Positions 1 through 10,548 are shown, counted from the stretch's first letter. The stretch: DNA of 64,000 nt from Loripinus fragilis (GCA_964019695.1 OZ026522.1:19471977-19535976); one strand, 5' to 3'. Notes: generated by a model from the sequence alone, not told the origin. Made by a program: numbers and translations.

Positions 1-940
1 CCTGCGTATTGGCGCTTTTCGTTTTTCTCTGTGGAAATTTTGCCATCTTTCTCTCTGCCTATCGGCTTGTAAGGTATCTACAAAAAAAAAGATGCAATAC
101 ATGTACTATTTAACAAAAAATTGTAATATTCAATTTTGGCTATTGCATGATAACCTTATCAAACAGTTTTATCAATCTTTTTTTTGTTGGAATTTTCTTC
201 AGAAAAATTAAGTCACTCACAGGGAACAAAAATTCCACTCATCCCGTCGTAATTATGAGTGAAATCTAAGAAGGATGAGTAATTCTTCTCAAAGCTAAAA
301 CCTGAGGGCAGAACTAGCATTTTCCGAGTATATTAACAGTGAAATCTTCTTGTCAGTGAATGGGATGCAGTTAGGAAACTGATTGGGTAAATATAATTAT
401 AACAGTGATATAAGGAACTTTATAAGTCATATTACATATTACTTACTCCATTACATGCATTACATGCACTTTTAATGACAAGTGCATGTGTTTGGCACTG
501 TTTGCAGGACCTGTAAAAATTGTAGGTCACTCATCCTGCTGGACAAATGTAGTATTGAAATATTTTTGTCCCCCGGCGACACATTTAAAAGAATGAACTT
601 GTTATCTGCAAATGGATGTGGTTGGCCTACAACAAGCTAAGCCAATTGCAATTTTCATTCATTATTTATGACACTTTCATAAGTAGAGCAAAATGGATGT
701 CAAACATTTCAATAAAATAGCAATTACTTGGCAAATTATCTGCATAACTAAAGACATGCTATTTCAATTTGTATCTGTTACATACATAATAATGTTCCAA
801 TTTAACTACAAATTAGCATTTCTGAAAAGCGTGTGGCTTTTTGATACACTGGTAGCGATAGCATCTGTATCAGAACACTGTGTGAAAGTTCAAAATTTCC
901 CAAATCCTGAACTTAAGATAAACTTGACGTATTAATTTTC
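1..940. other. AT-rich stretch, no gene recognised
   Basis: No coding, RNA or mobile feature is recognisable here. An 80-codon open frame near 693-935 has AT-driven composition and no family resemblance, so it is not called. Confidence 0.5.
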
Positions 941-943
941 CAC

Positions 944-1110
944 TAGGCCAACAATGGCACGCCAGGGAAACACCATTTAAATGGTGTTTCCCTGGCATGC
1001 CAATGATGCCCCAACATTTAATGCTGGCTTGGTAGCTTTGTGCTTTTCCAGCAGTTCCGGTCCAGTATTGCTAAGAAGCCCTATAATTTTATATATTTTT
1101 TTAGGGGGTA
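944..1110 (+). mobile_element. MITE fragment, GCGCGGATCC family
   Basis: A palindrome around ATTTAAAT (cacc/ggtg arms, CCAGGGAAA/TTTCCCTGG) is followed by the stretch AACATTTAATGCTGGCTTGGTAG and then CCAGTATTGCTAAGAA. The same order occurs at 13.6, 26.0, 45.2 and 58.4 kb. Both outer TIRs are missing, so this copy is partial. Confidence 0.6.
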
Positions 1111-1549
1111 ACAGTTAAAGGGGGAATGATTGAACCACCTTCCCCAACAACTCCCCCCCCCCCCCCCATCTGGATGGCTTTCTCTAAAGGCTGGGATCTG
1201 ATTCTATTTTACACAGTTACGTAGAGTGAACCTGTTTATATCAAGTGCAAAGCTCAAATTTACATTTCAGTCAAATTAAAGTCATCAGATCTTTATCAAA
1301 CCTTTTGATCTCAATCATCCTAATTTTCTACCACATTACAGCTGATGCCTGTTATGATATCAGTTATTTGGTAGGGGTCCCTTTAGGGGTTCAGAGAAAC
1401 ATTGCAATGACTGACAAAAATCACTGAGCAATGGACCAATCATACTTTTTTTCTGTATGAGACAAGATTTTTTTCTTTCCAAAATGACCAGACCTCACAG
1501 CACAATTGGTAGTGAGTCTGAATTCAGTAACCAGAGGTTTAAAAAACAA

Positions 1550-1740
1550 AAAATTTCAGCGTAAAATTGTAAAATTTTCAGCGCAACATTGTAAATATTT
1601 TCTTACCCATCAATTTTAACATATGTTTTGGGTGCGCAAAAGAACCGTCTCATTGAGACGGTTCTTTTTGTGTACCCACAACATATATTTGGTTGGGAAA
1701 TAAGAAAATTATCTTTTTGTTACGCTCTCTGAACTTAAGT
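1550..1740 (+). repeat. Hairpin repeat family H, copy 1
   Basis: A perfect short dyad (AAAGAACCGTCTCA / TGAGACGGTTCTTT) is flanked by TTTTCTTACCCAT on the left and GAAATAAGAAAATTA on the right. At least five other copies lie at 3.6, 4.4, 5.2, 7.1 and 43.7 kb. There is no coding content; it is probably a non-autonomous element with sub-terminal inverted repeats. Confidence 0.75.
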
Positions 1741-1756
1741 CCTGAGTAACTATTGT

Positions 1757-1970
1757 GAGTTTGACCCAGCCCGGTCCCATACTTTTGTGGAGATTGTTCA
1801 TGTTTGGTGCATCAGTTACAATGAAGGAAAAGTATGTGCATGAAGTACTGGTTAACCACTTTTAGTCAAGCTTAGTCAGTCAAGCTTGCGGTTAGGTTTA
1901 CTGACTGTCTCAACATGACCATTGCTGGTGACTGGGGCATAATCACCAAACCAAACAAACTTCCAAATCT
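1757..1970 (+). mobile_element. SINE family B, 5'-truncated
   Basis: It matches the body of the SINE at 57944-58271: CATACTTTTGTGGAGATTG, AAGTATGTGCATGAAGTACT, GGTTAACC and the terminal CATGACCATTGCTG..GACTGGG tail, ending in AACCAAACAAAC. The tRNA-like head is missing apart from CCCGGTCCC. Confidence 0.65.
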
Positions 1971-1974
1971 AGGA

Positions 1975-3160
1975 ATTCATCTAAAAGTGGGAGATGGATC
2001 TTAGGGCTCCTATTATGCATGCACACTGACTATACTGTTGTCACTGTATTGTATTATGGGAGACAGCAGTCAGTTTTCTCCCTTGACTACTCTCTCAGAA
2101 CAACTAGGTCCAAATAGTTGGGTCTCCTCGGTTTTTATCCCTGCTTTTATTGCAAATATTGGAAAACATTTTTTCTTGAAATATGACTCAGAATATTCCA
2201 AATCAATTTAAAACATCTTATTTTATAATCTTTTCAACATTTTTACTCAGTTAATGCTTATCAGCATCTCTTAATTGGCACAGCTGTCAAAATAATTACT
2301 CTAATTTATCACCTAATCACCATTATGACCCTATGATAAAGGCAGAGGATTTCAAATGGTTGGACCGGGTTTATCATTTGTTCCACCTCGGTAGTTACCT
2401 GTGTTTATCAGGGGCATTAACTGACTGCTTTTTGCCATTGGACCATCTTGGCCTTAGGTCACTAAAAACTGGCCTTGGCGACTTGGATCAGGTATTAAAG
2501 TCTCAAACCAGCCTGCTTATAGCTAAAGTGACCATAGCTAGAATCTTGAAATTGTGCACATAAAAAGTTCAACAGTTTTACATGTACTTTCAAAAGAATG
2601 AATAACAAAGATGCGGGCCAGACAATGCTGATGCAAGGGCTGGTTGTCATCTTAGCTATTCTCATGCAACAAATTAACTAATAGCATTAATGCACAAATC
2701 ACATCAAAAGTCAACTGATTTTTGACAAACAGTGCAGATAGGAGCAGTCTACTCTGTGTCCATACTTTGCTTCCATACTCACATAAGTCAAATAATGTTA
2801 GCAAAAATATGCAGCAGACCACTAAAGCAGATGGCATTTTTCAAAAAAAAAATGCTTGCACTTTTCTGTTAACTAGGCCTGTTTCTATGAATGAATGGGC
2901 TTTTTATCCTTGAGAATGAATACCCTTTTATTTGGCTAACCCTGCAGCAACCCCCATTTGATATTATCTTCAATTATGTGCATAACAATCTATAAAAGTA
3001 ATTGAATATCTTGTCATTTTTATACAATTCTTTATCACTTTGATAATTCTACACAGGAAATTGAAAGTGCCAATTATGAAATCAATGTGAACATTTACAG
3101 ATCATGCCCAAATGTGGATGCTTTAAAACTAGTGGTTGAAAATGAAACATAAGCCACATC
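1975..3160. other. No gene seen; weak repeat remnant at about 2590-2860
   Basis: Most of this interval is anonymous AT-rich DNA. From about 2650 to 2860, words such as GGAGCAGTCT and GCAGCAGACCACTAAAGCAGATGGCAT resemble the TTAA-flanked MITE at 35166-35412, so it may be a decayed copy. Confidence 0.35.
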
Positions 3161-3178
3161 ATCACATGAGATAATTTG

Positions 3179-3375
3179 TATGTTTTATTTTATTCTTTAC
3201 GTCCCAGTCAACAATTTTACAGTTATGTCGGGACAGGTCTTCCTGGGTTGAACCAGTTCTAAGCAAGGATAAATGTGTCTTGCTCAAGGATGCTACACAG
3301 TGACGCCAGCGAGCCTGGAACCTGCGTCCCCACTGTCTCAAGTCAAGCACTCTACCACCGAGCCACTGTGCTCCT
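3179..3375 (-). mobile_element. tRNA-derived SINE family A
   Basis: Read on the minus strand, it opens with a tRNA-like head (GGAGCACAGTGGCTCGGTGGTAG-type A box, then a B box) and ends with a tail equivalent to GTTGACTGGGACGTAAAGAATAAAATAAAAC. It is flanked by a 15-bp imperfect target-site duplication (13 of 15 identical; 3164-3178 and 3376-3390), supporting LINE-mediated insertion of a full-length copy. It encodes no protein. Pol III transcription would be expected of an active copy. Confidence 0.85.
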
Positions 3376-3589
3376 ACATGAGGTAACTTGCCCGGCTACA
3401 GGGACTAGTTAAAATCTTGAAATTTTGGAAGATGCAAGTGTGGTAGCTATTTAACTTCTTTGACAGCCAACAATCATGACATTGATCAGTATGTGCTGAT
3501 GCTGGGGCTGATCACCATCCATGTATGTTTACAAAATGTAATTTACAGGTTTTCTTATAATGTGACATATTAGCAGATTAACAAAATTT

Positions 3590-3720
3590 CTGCATATTTT
3601 TTTTTTAATTTTTCCAGTTTATATATGTGTTTTAGTTGCTCAATGAGACAGTTCTTTTTTGAATACCCACAACATATGCTTTGCATGAGAAATAAGAAAA
3701 AATATATTTAGTTATGTCTA
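3590..3720 (+). repeat. Hairpin repeat family H, copy 2 (partial)
   Basis: GCTCAATGAGACAGTTCTTTT, TACCCACAACATATG and GAGAAATAAGAAAA follow in the family order, but the left arm of the dyad is lost. Confidence 0.6.
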
Positions 3721-3867
3721 GTGGAGGCCTATGAAATAAAACCAGTCATCCCTAAAGTTTAAACTGAAAATGGCCAAATCCAATATGAAGTTTCTTTACA
3801 TGTATGCAAATGAGACAAATTTACTATTTTCAATTTCCAAAGACCCCCAAGTCCAAAAATGTATACT

Positions 3868-3955
3868 CCAAACCAGCATTTAATGTTGGGCCATCATTGG
3901 CCCATTTAAATGGTGTTTTGCTGACAAGCCAATAATGGCCCCCTTTCATGTGTAT
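3868..3955 (-). mobile_element. MITE fragment, GCGCGGATCC family
   Basis: CCAGCATTTAATGTTGGGCC, CATTTAAATGGTGTTTTGCTG and AATAATGGCCCC match the centre of the family, with one palindrome arm shortened. Confidence 0.5.
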
Positions 3956-4329
3956 GCTGGGCTATAACCCAGAGTTATGGTTCTTGCACTCTGCATGTCT
4001 TCTCTTCACCTTAGGGCAGGGTGTTTCACAGTTTTGCAAAGACCCATGAAATTCTATGAAAATCAATGTGCTGGCCAATTTCATTTTCAATCTTATGGAA
4101 CACCACTGTAGCTGAGATAATTTGTGATCAAAGCATTCATTAATAATACAGAAATCAGGTACAGTGACATAACCATTACAGCAACAATGGCAATTAATAT
4201 TCTTTCAAATACAGATAGAATTTCAAGCTTTGATCAGACACAGGACACAACCATCTATCAAAAATAACAAATGAGATTTTGGGGTATGAATGAACATACA
4301 GTACTTAGTAACTGCTATTATGTCAACCA

Positions 4330-4465
4330 TAGGTTTAGATAATCAAACATTATAAATATGTTCTTACCCATAATTTTAAGCATTGAGACGGTTCTTTTGA
4401 GTACCCACAACATATGTTTTTGTTGAGAAATAAGAAAATTATTTTTTTCTGCTATGCACTCTTAA
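4330..4465 (+). repeat. Hairpin repeat family H, copy 3 (one dyad arm deleted)
   Basis: TTCTTACCCATAATTTTAA joins directly to GCATTGAGACGGTTCTTTTG. The left dyad arm present in copies 1, 4 and 6 is therefore missing. The right flank GAAATAAGAAAATTATTTTT is intact. Confidence 0.65.
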
Positions 4466-4750
4466 CTAACGGCCTGTTTGAAGATATATTTCTGTGCATC
4501 CAGGGGTCAAGCTATAGCAAATAGATAAGAAGAAGTTTAGCTACTGAAGACTAAGGCAGAAGTTTTGTTCTGTATTTTGAATTCCCAAAAAATGCAAAAA
4601 TACCCATTTAGGGGTTTCCAGCCTTCAAAAGGTTCATGAGGGTTTTGATGGGGCCTTACTATAGGTAGTTATCTACTGATTAGTGATTTGGTGAGCTTAA
4701 AATATAACTAATAAAGCCAACAAATTCTAAAATGTAGTGTTTCATGATGA

Positions 4751-4851
4751 TTTGTTTGTATGTTTGATTTGATTCTTTACCTCCCATGATCCCATCAACA
4801 ATCTTTCAGTTATGTAGGGATGGGTCTTCCTAGGTTGAACCAGCAGTAAGC
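4751..4851 (-). mobile_element. SINE family A, 5'-truncated, with target-site duplication
   Basis: Only the 3' half of the SINE is present (tail TTTGATTTGATTCTTTAC on the plus strand, then the CTTTCAGTTATG and GGGTCTTCC segments). It is bounded by TGTTTCATGATGA (4738-4750) and TGTTTCGTGATGA (4852-4864), 12 of 13 identical, as expected of a truncated target-primed insertion. Confidence 0.8.
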
Positions 4852-5104
4852 TGTTTCGTGATGAACAGCTATATAGAATAGAACCTTGAGCTTTTTCCAG
4901 TGTATTTGCTAGCCTCAAAATAGGAAAATGGGCAAAAAAGATTGTTTGCTGAGTCACTGACCAATACATTTCATGTCAAAAAAGCAATAATTCAGTTACC
5001 GTAACCAGCTAATAGAAGCAAATGAGTTAAATATGCAAATATATCTAACATATGAGATTTCTATCTTACTGCATAAAGACTCCAGATAAGAGAGTAACTG
5101 AAAT

Positions 5105-5290
5105 TTTTTTTTTTAATTACTCAACCAAAAATTATGTTGTGAGTACTCAAAAGAACCGTCTCAATGAGACGGTTCTTTTGAGCACCCAAAACATATGTTA
5201 AAATTGATGGGTAAGAAAATATTTACAATTTTACGCTGAAAATTTTTGTTGATATAGGTACAATTTTATGCTCAGAAAGTTTTCTTATCT
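5105..5290 (-). repeat. Hairpin repeat family H, copy 4
   Basis: Perfect dyad CTCAAAAGAACCGTCTCA/TGAGACGGTTCTTTTGAG, in reverse orientation to copies 1 and 6. The flank TGATGGGTAAGAAAATATTT follows on the right. This is one of the longest conserved dyads of the family. Confidence 0.7.
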
Positions 5291-5689
5291 GGACCTATGT
5301 ATATTTACAATAGAGGAGTTTCCCATTATCGGATTTTACCTGTATCACGTGACATCGCTTGGCCAGTCCAGTAATTGGACTACTTCCGGTATATAAAGCA
5401 ACATATACTGACTATAGAACTTCTATATATCGGTTACAATTTTAAAGAAATAAAAAAACGGCAATCATTAATTGAAGAGTCTGACAAGACTGCGTGTCAC
5501 TATGGTCATTTATGGTCACATTTGTACACTGTCTTTATTGTGTGCTGGCCCAAATTGCATCCGGTTCTCAGTTCAATGAGTGCCCGGGGGCCCTTTGAAA
5601 ACAATAAAATCCTGCGCATGTGTCTTTAGAACTTCGGCATGCGTCGCTTTCTTTGAAGCTGATCAGAAGCCCAGCTAGACGTCTACTTA

Positions 5690-5765
5690 TCACATATTTG
5701 TAAGAGCCTTTAAAACGCCCACACAATCTTATCCAGTGGGGCTTGAGGCTGAGTCTTAATCTACA

Positions 5766-5850
<85 letters not shown>

Positions 5851-5950
5851 TAGTTCTACTAGAAAGACCCTGGTGTGTGCGAGCAGCGAAGACTCTCGCG
5901 AGTCTGGGCACTCTTTAGAGTGTCTGCGCATCCGTACTAGTAGACGTTGT
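5690..5950 (+). mobile_element. MITE family G copy carrying the (TG)n tract
   Basis: GAGGCTGAGTCTTAATCTACATC precedes the tract, and GTGCGAGCAGCGAAGACTC follows it. Other copies (21.75, 53.9 kb) read CTACATCC.ACTTTGTGT.. at the same point, so the dinucleotide run appears to have grown from a short GTGT in the element. The mirror arm is degraded. Confidence 0.55.
5768..5849 (+). repeat. (TG)n microsatellite, about 41 units
   Basis: An uninterrupted TG/GT run of 82 bases. The resulting VCVCVC open frame is an artefact. Confidence 0.98.
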
Positions 5951-6241
5951 TTATATATGGTAAAATTTTGAATCTATGAATGGAGGTATATTTGATGAGA
6001 TTTCATCATTTATCGCATATGCTCAGTCAATATACTTAAAATGCATGCGCAACTATGCATGGGCATGCATGTATGAGTATCTGGTGAGACTAGAGGTCTT
6101 CATTTTTGTCTGAGTCTCTGTCTACCACATTTCTACGATGCGTGAGCAGCGAATGGCCTGATGAGACTGTGTATTTGCCCAGGCTCCTCTGAGTTATAGA
6201 TGTTAGTATAACAGATTTGTTTGTTCTATTAATTGGCATGA

Positions 6242-6450
6242 GGGAGCGCAGGGGCTCAGTGGAAGAGTGCTTGACTCGAGACCGAGGGGCCCGCGGGTTC
6301 GAGTCTCACCGGTGTCACTGCGTTGTTGTCCTTGAGCAAGACACATTTATCCTAGCTTAGTGCTGGTTCAACCCAGGAAGACCTGTCCCTGTTTAACTGA
6401 AAGATTAATGATGGAACGTAAAGAATCAAATCAAACAAGCAAACAAAAAA
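6242..6450 (+). mobile_element. tRNA-derived SINE family A, plus-strand copy
   Basis: It starts GGGAGCGCAGGGGCTCAGTG, with a tRNA-like A box, CTTGACTCGAGACC anticodon-arm region and a B box GGTTCGAGTCTC. It continues through CTTGAGCAAGACACATTTA and ends AAAGAATCAAATCAAACAAG. The best-preserved plus-strand member here; no clear target-site duplication seen. Confidence 0.85.
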
Positions 6451-7980
6451 TATTTAACACTTATTACATGTATAGAATAAAAAATATGGAAGACTTATAA
6501 AATGAATATGAAAATATAAATTTATCTTTTTCGAGAATAAGAAAAGTAGCGGTTCCTTTCTTAAGTTCTTAATAGCTAGACTACAGTGGATTGGAATGTT
6601 TGGTGCGTACATTCAGTGGCCCAAAAAATGTGAAATGAATATATATTGCTGTCTCTTTGAAACATTTAGATGAAATTAGACATCTTTAGAAATTCTCCCC
6701 GAAAATTCTTCAAGTAACTTAATAATTAAGATCCCGTAAATGTTCCCGAATGACTTACAACGACAAGCTCTGTAAACAGATACTGTAGAAACACGTTTTA
6801 AAGTTTCTATTAAAATTCGGCGTTACAAATGCAATAACAATTTTACCGAGGAGGGATATGCGTTACCCGACATTCAGTTTTGGGCGCATATGCGGTCCCA
6901 AATTTCAAAACTATGCCTTTTACGTAACTGATTCTCTACAAATAGGGACCCATTTAAATATTCAACTTCTTTCAACTCAAAGTGCGCGCTGGTTTCAGAC
7001 ATTTCACAGCGAGCTTTCAGTAGTTTGAGTTAAAAGCAGTTTGGTTGCAAATAATATTGAATCAAAAAGTTATAATTCTCTTCTTATCTTAAAAAAATGT
7101 GCGTTTTGAATACACAAAAACAAGCGTTTCGTTGAGATGGTTCTTTTGAGTACCCACGAAACATTGCATACTAAGAAATATACCCTATATTCGGAATCCA
7201 ATGCGTCATATATTCTATTTCACATATATGCGGATGCTTCGATGTGTGACAGAGGAAAAATAGGTCTCATCGCATTACATTAAATTTCACGAAACTTGGT
7301 CTTTTTATGTTATATACGGTAGCTATAATACTAGCATTGGTAAGATGAAACAGGTGTTCTCCACAATAATTGTTTAATTAAATCTATAAGCTTATATACA
7401 CATAATGCAATTCACATGGTCATAGAATTCTTTTTACTATCTATTGACTTTAACACCCTAAATAATAAATAATTCAGATGAGTTAGATGACAAAGAGATC
7501 TGAGAACAAATGTTTAGTCTTGCACAGAACTAGTCAGTTTTAAGATAGATTTTGGAAAGGACAGGTCATAGTTTTAAAGTGAAGAAACCCAAGAAAACCA
7601 AAATGTGACTTTATATTTAATCAAGAAATTGCAAGGGGCCTGGCCCCTTGCCTTGCTATAAAATGTGGATGGACATGTACAGTTTATATAATTATGCTAC
7701 TGTAAAAATAAAATATGAAAATGTTACTCATTAGACTTGCCTCTCACTGACTATTCTAAAAATAGACGAAAACAACCAAAATATACGAAAAACCTTCTCA
7801 TAGATGTACCATGGTTCGAGATGTTGAGGTTTTACTACATTGCTGCAACTTTTAAAAAGCAAGAACAGCGTACAAACTTGCTTCGCAATAAATAATTTGC
7901 TTCTAGCGCGAACATGTCCAAATTATTACTTTTACTCAGATGGTTTTTGACTAGAATGAGACTTTAGTGTAACAGGCAGA
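6451..7980. other. No gene seen; small hairpins only
   Basis: AT-rich. A partial H-family hairpin lies at 7105-7170 (GTTGAGATGGTTCTTTTGAG then TACCCACGAAACAT). A short dyad GCAAGGGGCC-TGGCCCCTTGC lies at about 7630-7650. Nothing coding is recognised. Confidence 0.5.
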
Positions 7981-7990
7981 TAGTTCCCTA

Positions 7991-8260
7991 TTATTCCCGT
8001 TGCTGATGAAGGCCTTGGAGATATGTGTTTCCCTGCGGGTCTACACTAACCATAAATAATCCCTTTTGAAAAAGTCCGCATTTATGGCGATATATCACCG
8101 GATAGATCAAGACATCCTTTCTCGGCGAAAAGTTCGCATAAAGACACACCGATTTCTGTGTTATTTTTGGACATTCTTATTGGGAAAAATAATAAATAGT
8201 GTAGACCCGCAGGGAAACACGTCATCTCACCAGGACCTTTGTCAGCAGCAGCGGAAATAA
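7991..8260. mobile_element. Fold-back element, about 60-bp arms
   Basis: CGTTGCTGATGAAGGCC..GTGTTTCCCTGCGGGTCTACACTA on the left is mirrored by TAGTGTAGACCCGCAGGGAAACAC..AGGACCTTTGTCAGCAGCAGCGG on the right, with about 125 bp of unique spacer. No coding potential. Confidence 0.7.
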
Positions 8261-8746
8261 TTGTGGCGATATATGCCGGTACACATACCACTTGAATAAA
8301 AAAATCTTCAAGGCTTCGTTCAGCGTAAATTAGATAAATATGAAATAAAATTAACTCTTTTTGTCATCATATATAATTGTGCTACATATAATTGTCATTT
8401 TCCTTTTGGTTTGTGTTTTAACCGTCATAAATATAAGTGAAATGCATTCGAAATTAGTAGTAAGTTATTACAGCTTCACATACCGGAAGTAGTCCAATTG
8501 TTGGACTGGTCAGCCGATATCATGTGATACAGGTAAAATCCGATAATGGGAAAGGGGTCTATTAATATCATGCAAGATCAATGGAGCTTTTTGCCAACAT
8601 GTGATAGTACCAAAATGTTGTGTGCTGGCCCATATTTTGTTAGAATTCTTTAGAAGCGTGTCATATAGGCACGTCCAATAAATAAAAAGTGAATGATTCT
8701 ATATAAAACTAAGAAAAGTACTTTGATTTGAAAACCAAAAAATGTT

Positions 8747-8940
8747 AAGAAAGGCTATGCTTGTCTGTTTGCAAAGCAGGCAACAATTTTCAGTCATGTT
8801 GGCACGCTTGTTCCTAGGTTGAGCCAGTACTAAGCAGAGGATGAAATATCTTGCCCAAGAACACAATGCACTGCCTCTGGTTAGGCTGGAACAGTTGTAA
8901 CCCCTTGATCTTGAGGCAGGCACCCAACCACTGAGCTCCT
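8747..8940 (-). mobile_element. Old, diverged SINE family A copy
   Basis: AGGTTGAGCCAGTACTAAGC, TCTTGCCCAAGAACACAATGC and CCACTGAGCTCCTAA are in family order, but much mutated relative to the copy only 40 bp downstream. Confidence 0.55.
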
Positions 8941-8972
8941 AATCAAAGGTTGTGTATTTTGCCATCTGATAC

Positions 8973-9383
8973 CAGGGGCTGATTTTTGTTTGATTTGATT
9001 CTTTATGTCTCATCAACAATCTTTCAGTTACGTCGGGACGGGTCTTCCTGGGTTGAACCAGTATTAAGCTAGGATTAATGTGTCTTGCTCAAGGAAACAA
9101 GGCAGTGACGCCTGTGAGGCTCGACCCCGCGGCCCTTCCGCCTCGAGTCAAGCACTCTACCACTGAGCCACTGCCCTCCCACCAGGGGCTGATCCAGGAT
9201 TTCTGGAAAGGGGGTTCATATGTACAAAGGTGTGGGGGATTCGCTTCGTTGATTTTATCTCATTTTTCTTAAATATCCAATGAAAGTGAAATATTTGGTC
9301 TCAGTGAGACCAAATATTTCATTTTCATAGGATATTTAAACAAGGGGGGGGGGGGGGTTCAACCCCCTCTGGATCCGCCACTG
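8973..9383 (+). mobile_element. MITE with CAGKGGCGGATCCAG-type TIRs, interrupted by a SINE
   Basis: TIRs CAGGGGCTGATCCAG (split by the SINE) and CTGGATCCGCCACTG. A central palindrome surrounds GGTCTCAGTGAGACC with the arms GATATTTAA/TTAAATATC. The flanking 5-mer GATAC is duplicated (8968-8972, 9384-9388). Two further copies at 19985 and 21449 also show 5-bp flanking duplications. The terminal CAGNGGCGG resembles hAT-type ends, but the short duplication leaves the superfamily open. A 14-base G run sits at 9344-9357. Confidence 0.75.
8984..9180 (-). mobile_element. SINE family A inserted in the MITE, 13-bp perfect TSD
   Basis: Full-length minus-strand SINE. ACCAGGGGCTGAT occurs at both 8971-8983 and 9181-9193, so the SINE landed inside the left TIR of the MITE and is younger than it. 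Head (GGAGGGCAGTGGCTCAGTGGTAG on the minus strand) and tail are both preserved. Confidence 0.92.
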
Positions 9384-9386
9384 GAT

Positions 9387-9640
9387 ACAAAGTAAGTAAG
9401 GGTGCAAAGATCAGGAATCCATATAATCAAGTACCACACCTGACCAAGGATAACAATGGGAAAGTGACAATTCACAGACACCACAAACAAGAGCCAAGAG
9501 GTCAGCCCTTTCCCAATAGGTGACCACAAGGCAACAATAAACAGACCCACATGAAAGCATATACAAACACACGACAGAAATAACATGAATGATCCACAAA
9601 AGAAGTACATGTACCGCCTAGGAAGTAAAAATATTTTACA
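9387..9640 (+). repeat. Dispersed repeat family R, copy 1
   Basis: AAAGTAAGTAAGGGTGCAAAGATCAGGAATC..CAAGTACCACACCTGACC and GGTCAGCCCTTTCCCA define this family, found also at 34.4, 56.3, 61.3 and 62.5 kb. Translated in reverse it gives the GKGLTSW-type string often seen in invertebrate gene predictions. I treat that as repeat-derived, not a gene. Class unassigned. Confidence 0.7.
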
Positions 9641-9854
9641 AACCTTCAACTCCACACGAGTCATCTTCAGCTGATCTTTTGTGTAAATGAGAAGCCAAAA
9701 CTGGGTCGAGATTAACTGGCAGTGCTGACCTTCTGTATACAACATGCCGGTGATGGCCCTGTTCATTTATTGGGTCTATATGGAGGGGTTCGATAAAATA
9801 CTGTATACTGTTGGTGTGAAGAAATCCATGCTGAAAAGAAAAAGAAATTTACAA

Positions 9855-10063
9855 TACAGTAAAACCTGTCTTAAGCGGCCACTCAAAAATAGACAAAACA
9901 AAGATCTTAAAGACAAATGGTTGCTTAATGAAGGTCGAAAGTATTGCAGAATGCTCCCCTTGGAGCATTCTGCAATACGTTTAACCTGCATTAAGCCATA
10001 ATAGGTCTTGAAAACCAATTGTGTTCATTTTGAGAGTGGCCATTTCAGACAGGTCTTACTATA
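9855..10063 (+). mobile_element. TA-flanked MITE (mariner-like ends), copy 1
   Basis: TIR CAGTAAAACCTGTCTTAAGC on the left is mirrored by TTCAGACAGGTCTTACTA on the right. GCGGCCACTC/GAGTGGCC lies inside the ends and the centre is the dyad ATTGCAGAATGCTCC/GGAGCATTCTGCAAT. TA lies at both outer edges, as in Tc1/mariner targets. Two sister copies lie at 36964 and 54933. Confidence 0.8.
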
Positions 10064-10074
10064 TTTGGATGCTA

Positions 10075-10290
10075 ACAATATTAACCCAACAATTTCCCAT
10101 TATTTTCAGTTGGGACCATTTTCTTTTAACAGGTTATATTTTCAGTTTTATTAATATTCTAATAGAACTTTCTGTAAGCAAACAGTGGAGACCTCGAGCA
10201 TCCTGTTGCGCCTAATCTTGGTCTGTACTGTTTGTCTACAGACTTGTATAGCCAACAAAAAAGCACTAGGTATCAATAGGATAAATTGCC
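10075..10290 (+). mobile_element. Old copy of the TTAA-flanked MITE family
   Basis: TTAACCCAAC at the left edge, GTAAGCAAACAGTGGAGACC in the middle and GCACTAGGTAT near the right edge match the element at 41579. The central GACGCCGC hairpin has decayed. Confidence 0.55.
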
Positions 10291-10346
10291 TCTTCTACAA
10301 GGAATACTATTGTACTTTTGATTCAATGATAGATGAGAATGATTGT

Positions 10347-10548
10347 TTGTTTGTTTGATTTGATTCTTTACGTCCCATCAACAATCTTTCAGTTATGCAG
10401 AGACGGGTCTTCCTGGGTTGAACCAGTACTAAGCTAGGCTGAATGTGTCTTTCTCAAGGACCACAACGCTGTGAGGCCGGTGAGGCTCCAACTTGCGGCC
10501 CTTCGGTCTCTAGTCAAGCACTCTACCCTTGAGCCACTGCGCTCCCTA
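10347..10548 (-). mobile_element. SINE family A with 14-bp target-site duplication
   Basis: Full-length minus-strand copy. ATGAGAATGATTGT (10333-10346) and ATGAGAATGGTTGT (10549-10562) differ at one base. Head and tail are intact, with GGGAGCGCAGTGGCTC at the 5' end on the minus strand. Confidence 0.9.

Larger units (their letters stand above)
5319..8553. mobile_element. 3.2-kb interval bounded by 73-bp inverted repeats
   Basis: 5319-5391 and the reverse complement of 8481-8553 are both 73 bp and agree at about 66 positions, including the first 30 bases (TTTCCCATTATCGGATTTTA...). Each arm carries a small internal dyad, GTCCA-N-TTGGAC. The interval contains a microsatellite-bearing MITE, a SINE, an H-family hairpin and a fold-back, but no recognisable transposase. 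It may be a large non-autonomous DNA transposon that later collected insertions, or two independent copies of a short element in opposite orientation. I see no convincing target-site duplication. Confidence 0.5.

Noticed and set aside
5771..5971. Open frame with poly-Val-Cys
   Set aside because: Translation of the TG microsatellite.
9359..9766. 135-codon minus-strand open frame, hydrophobic, membrane-protein-like
   Set aside because: It coincides with dispersed repeat family R and the MITE G run; the same peptide string recurs with each repeat copy.
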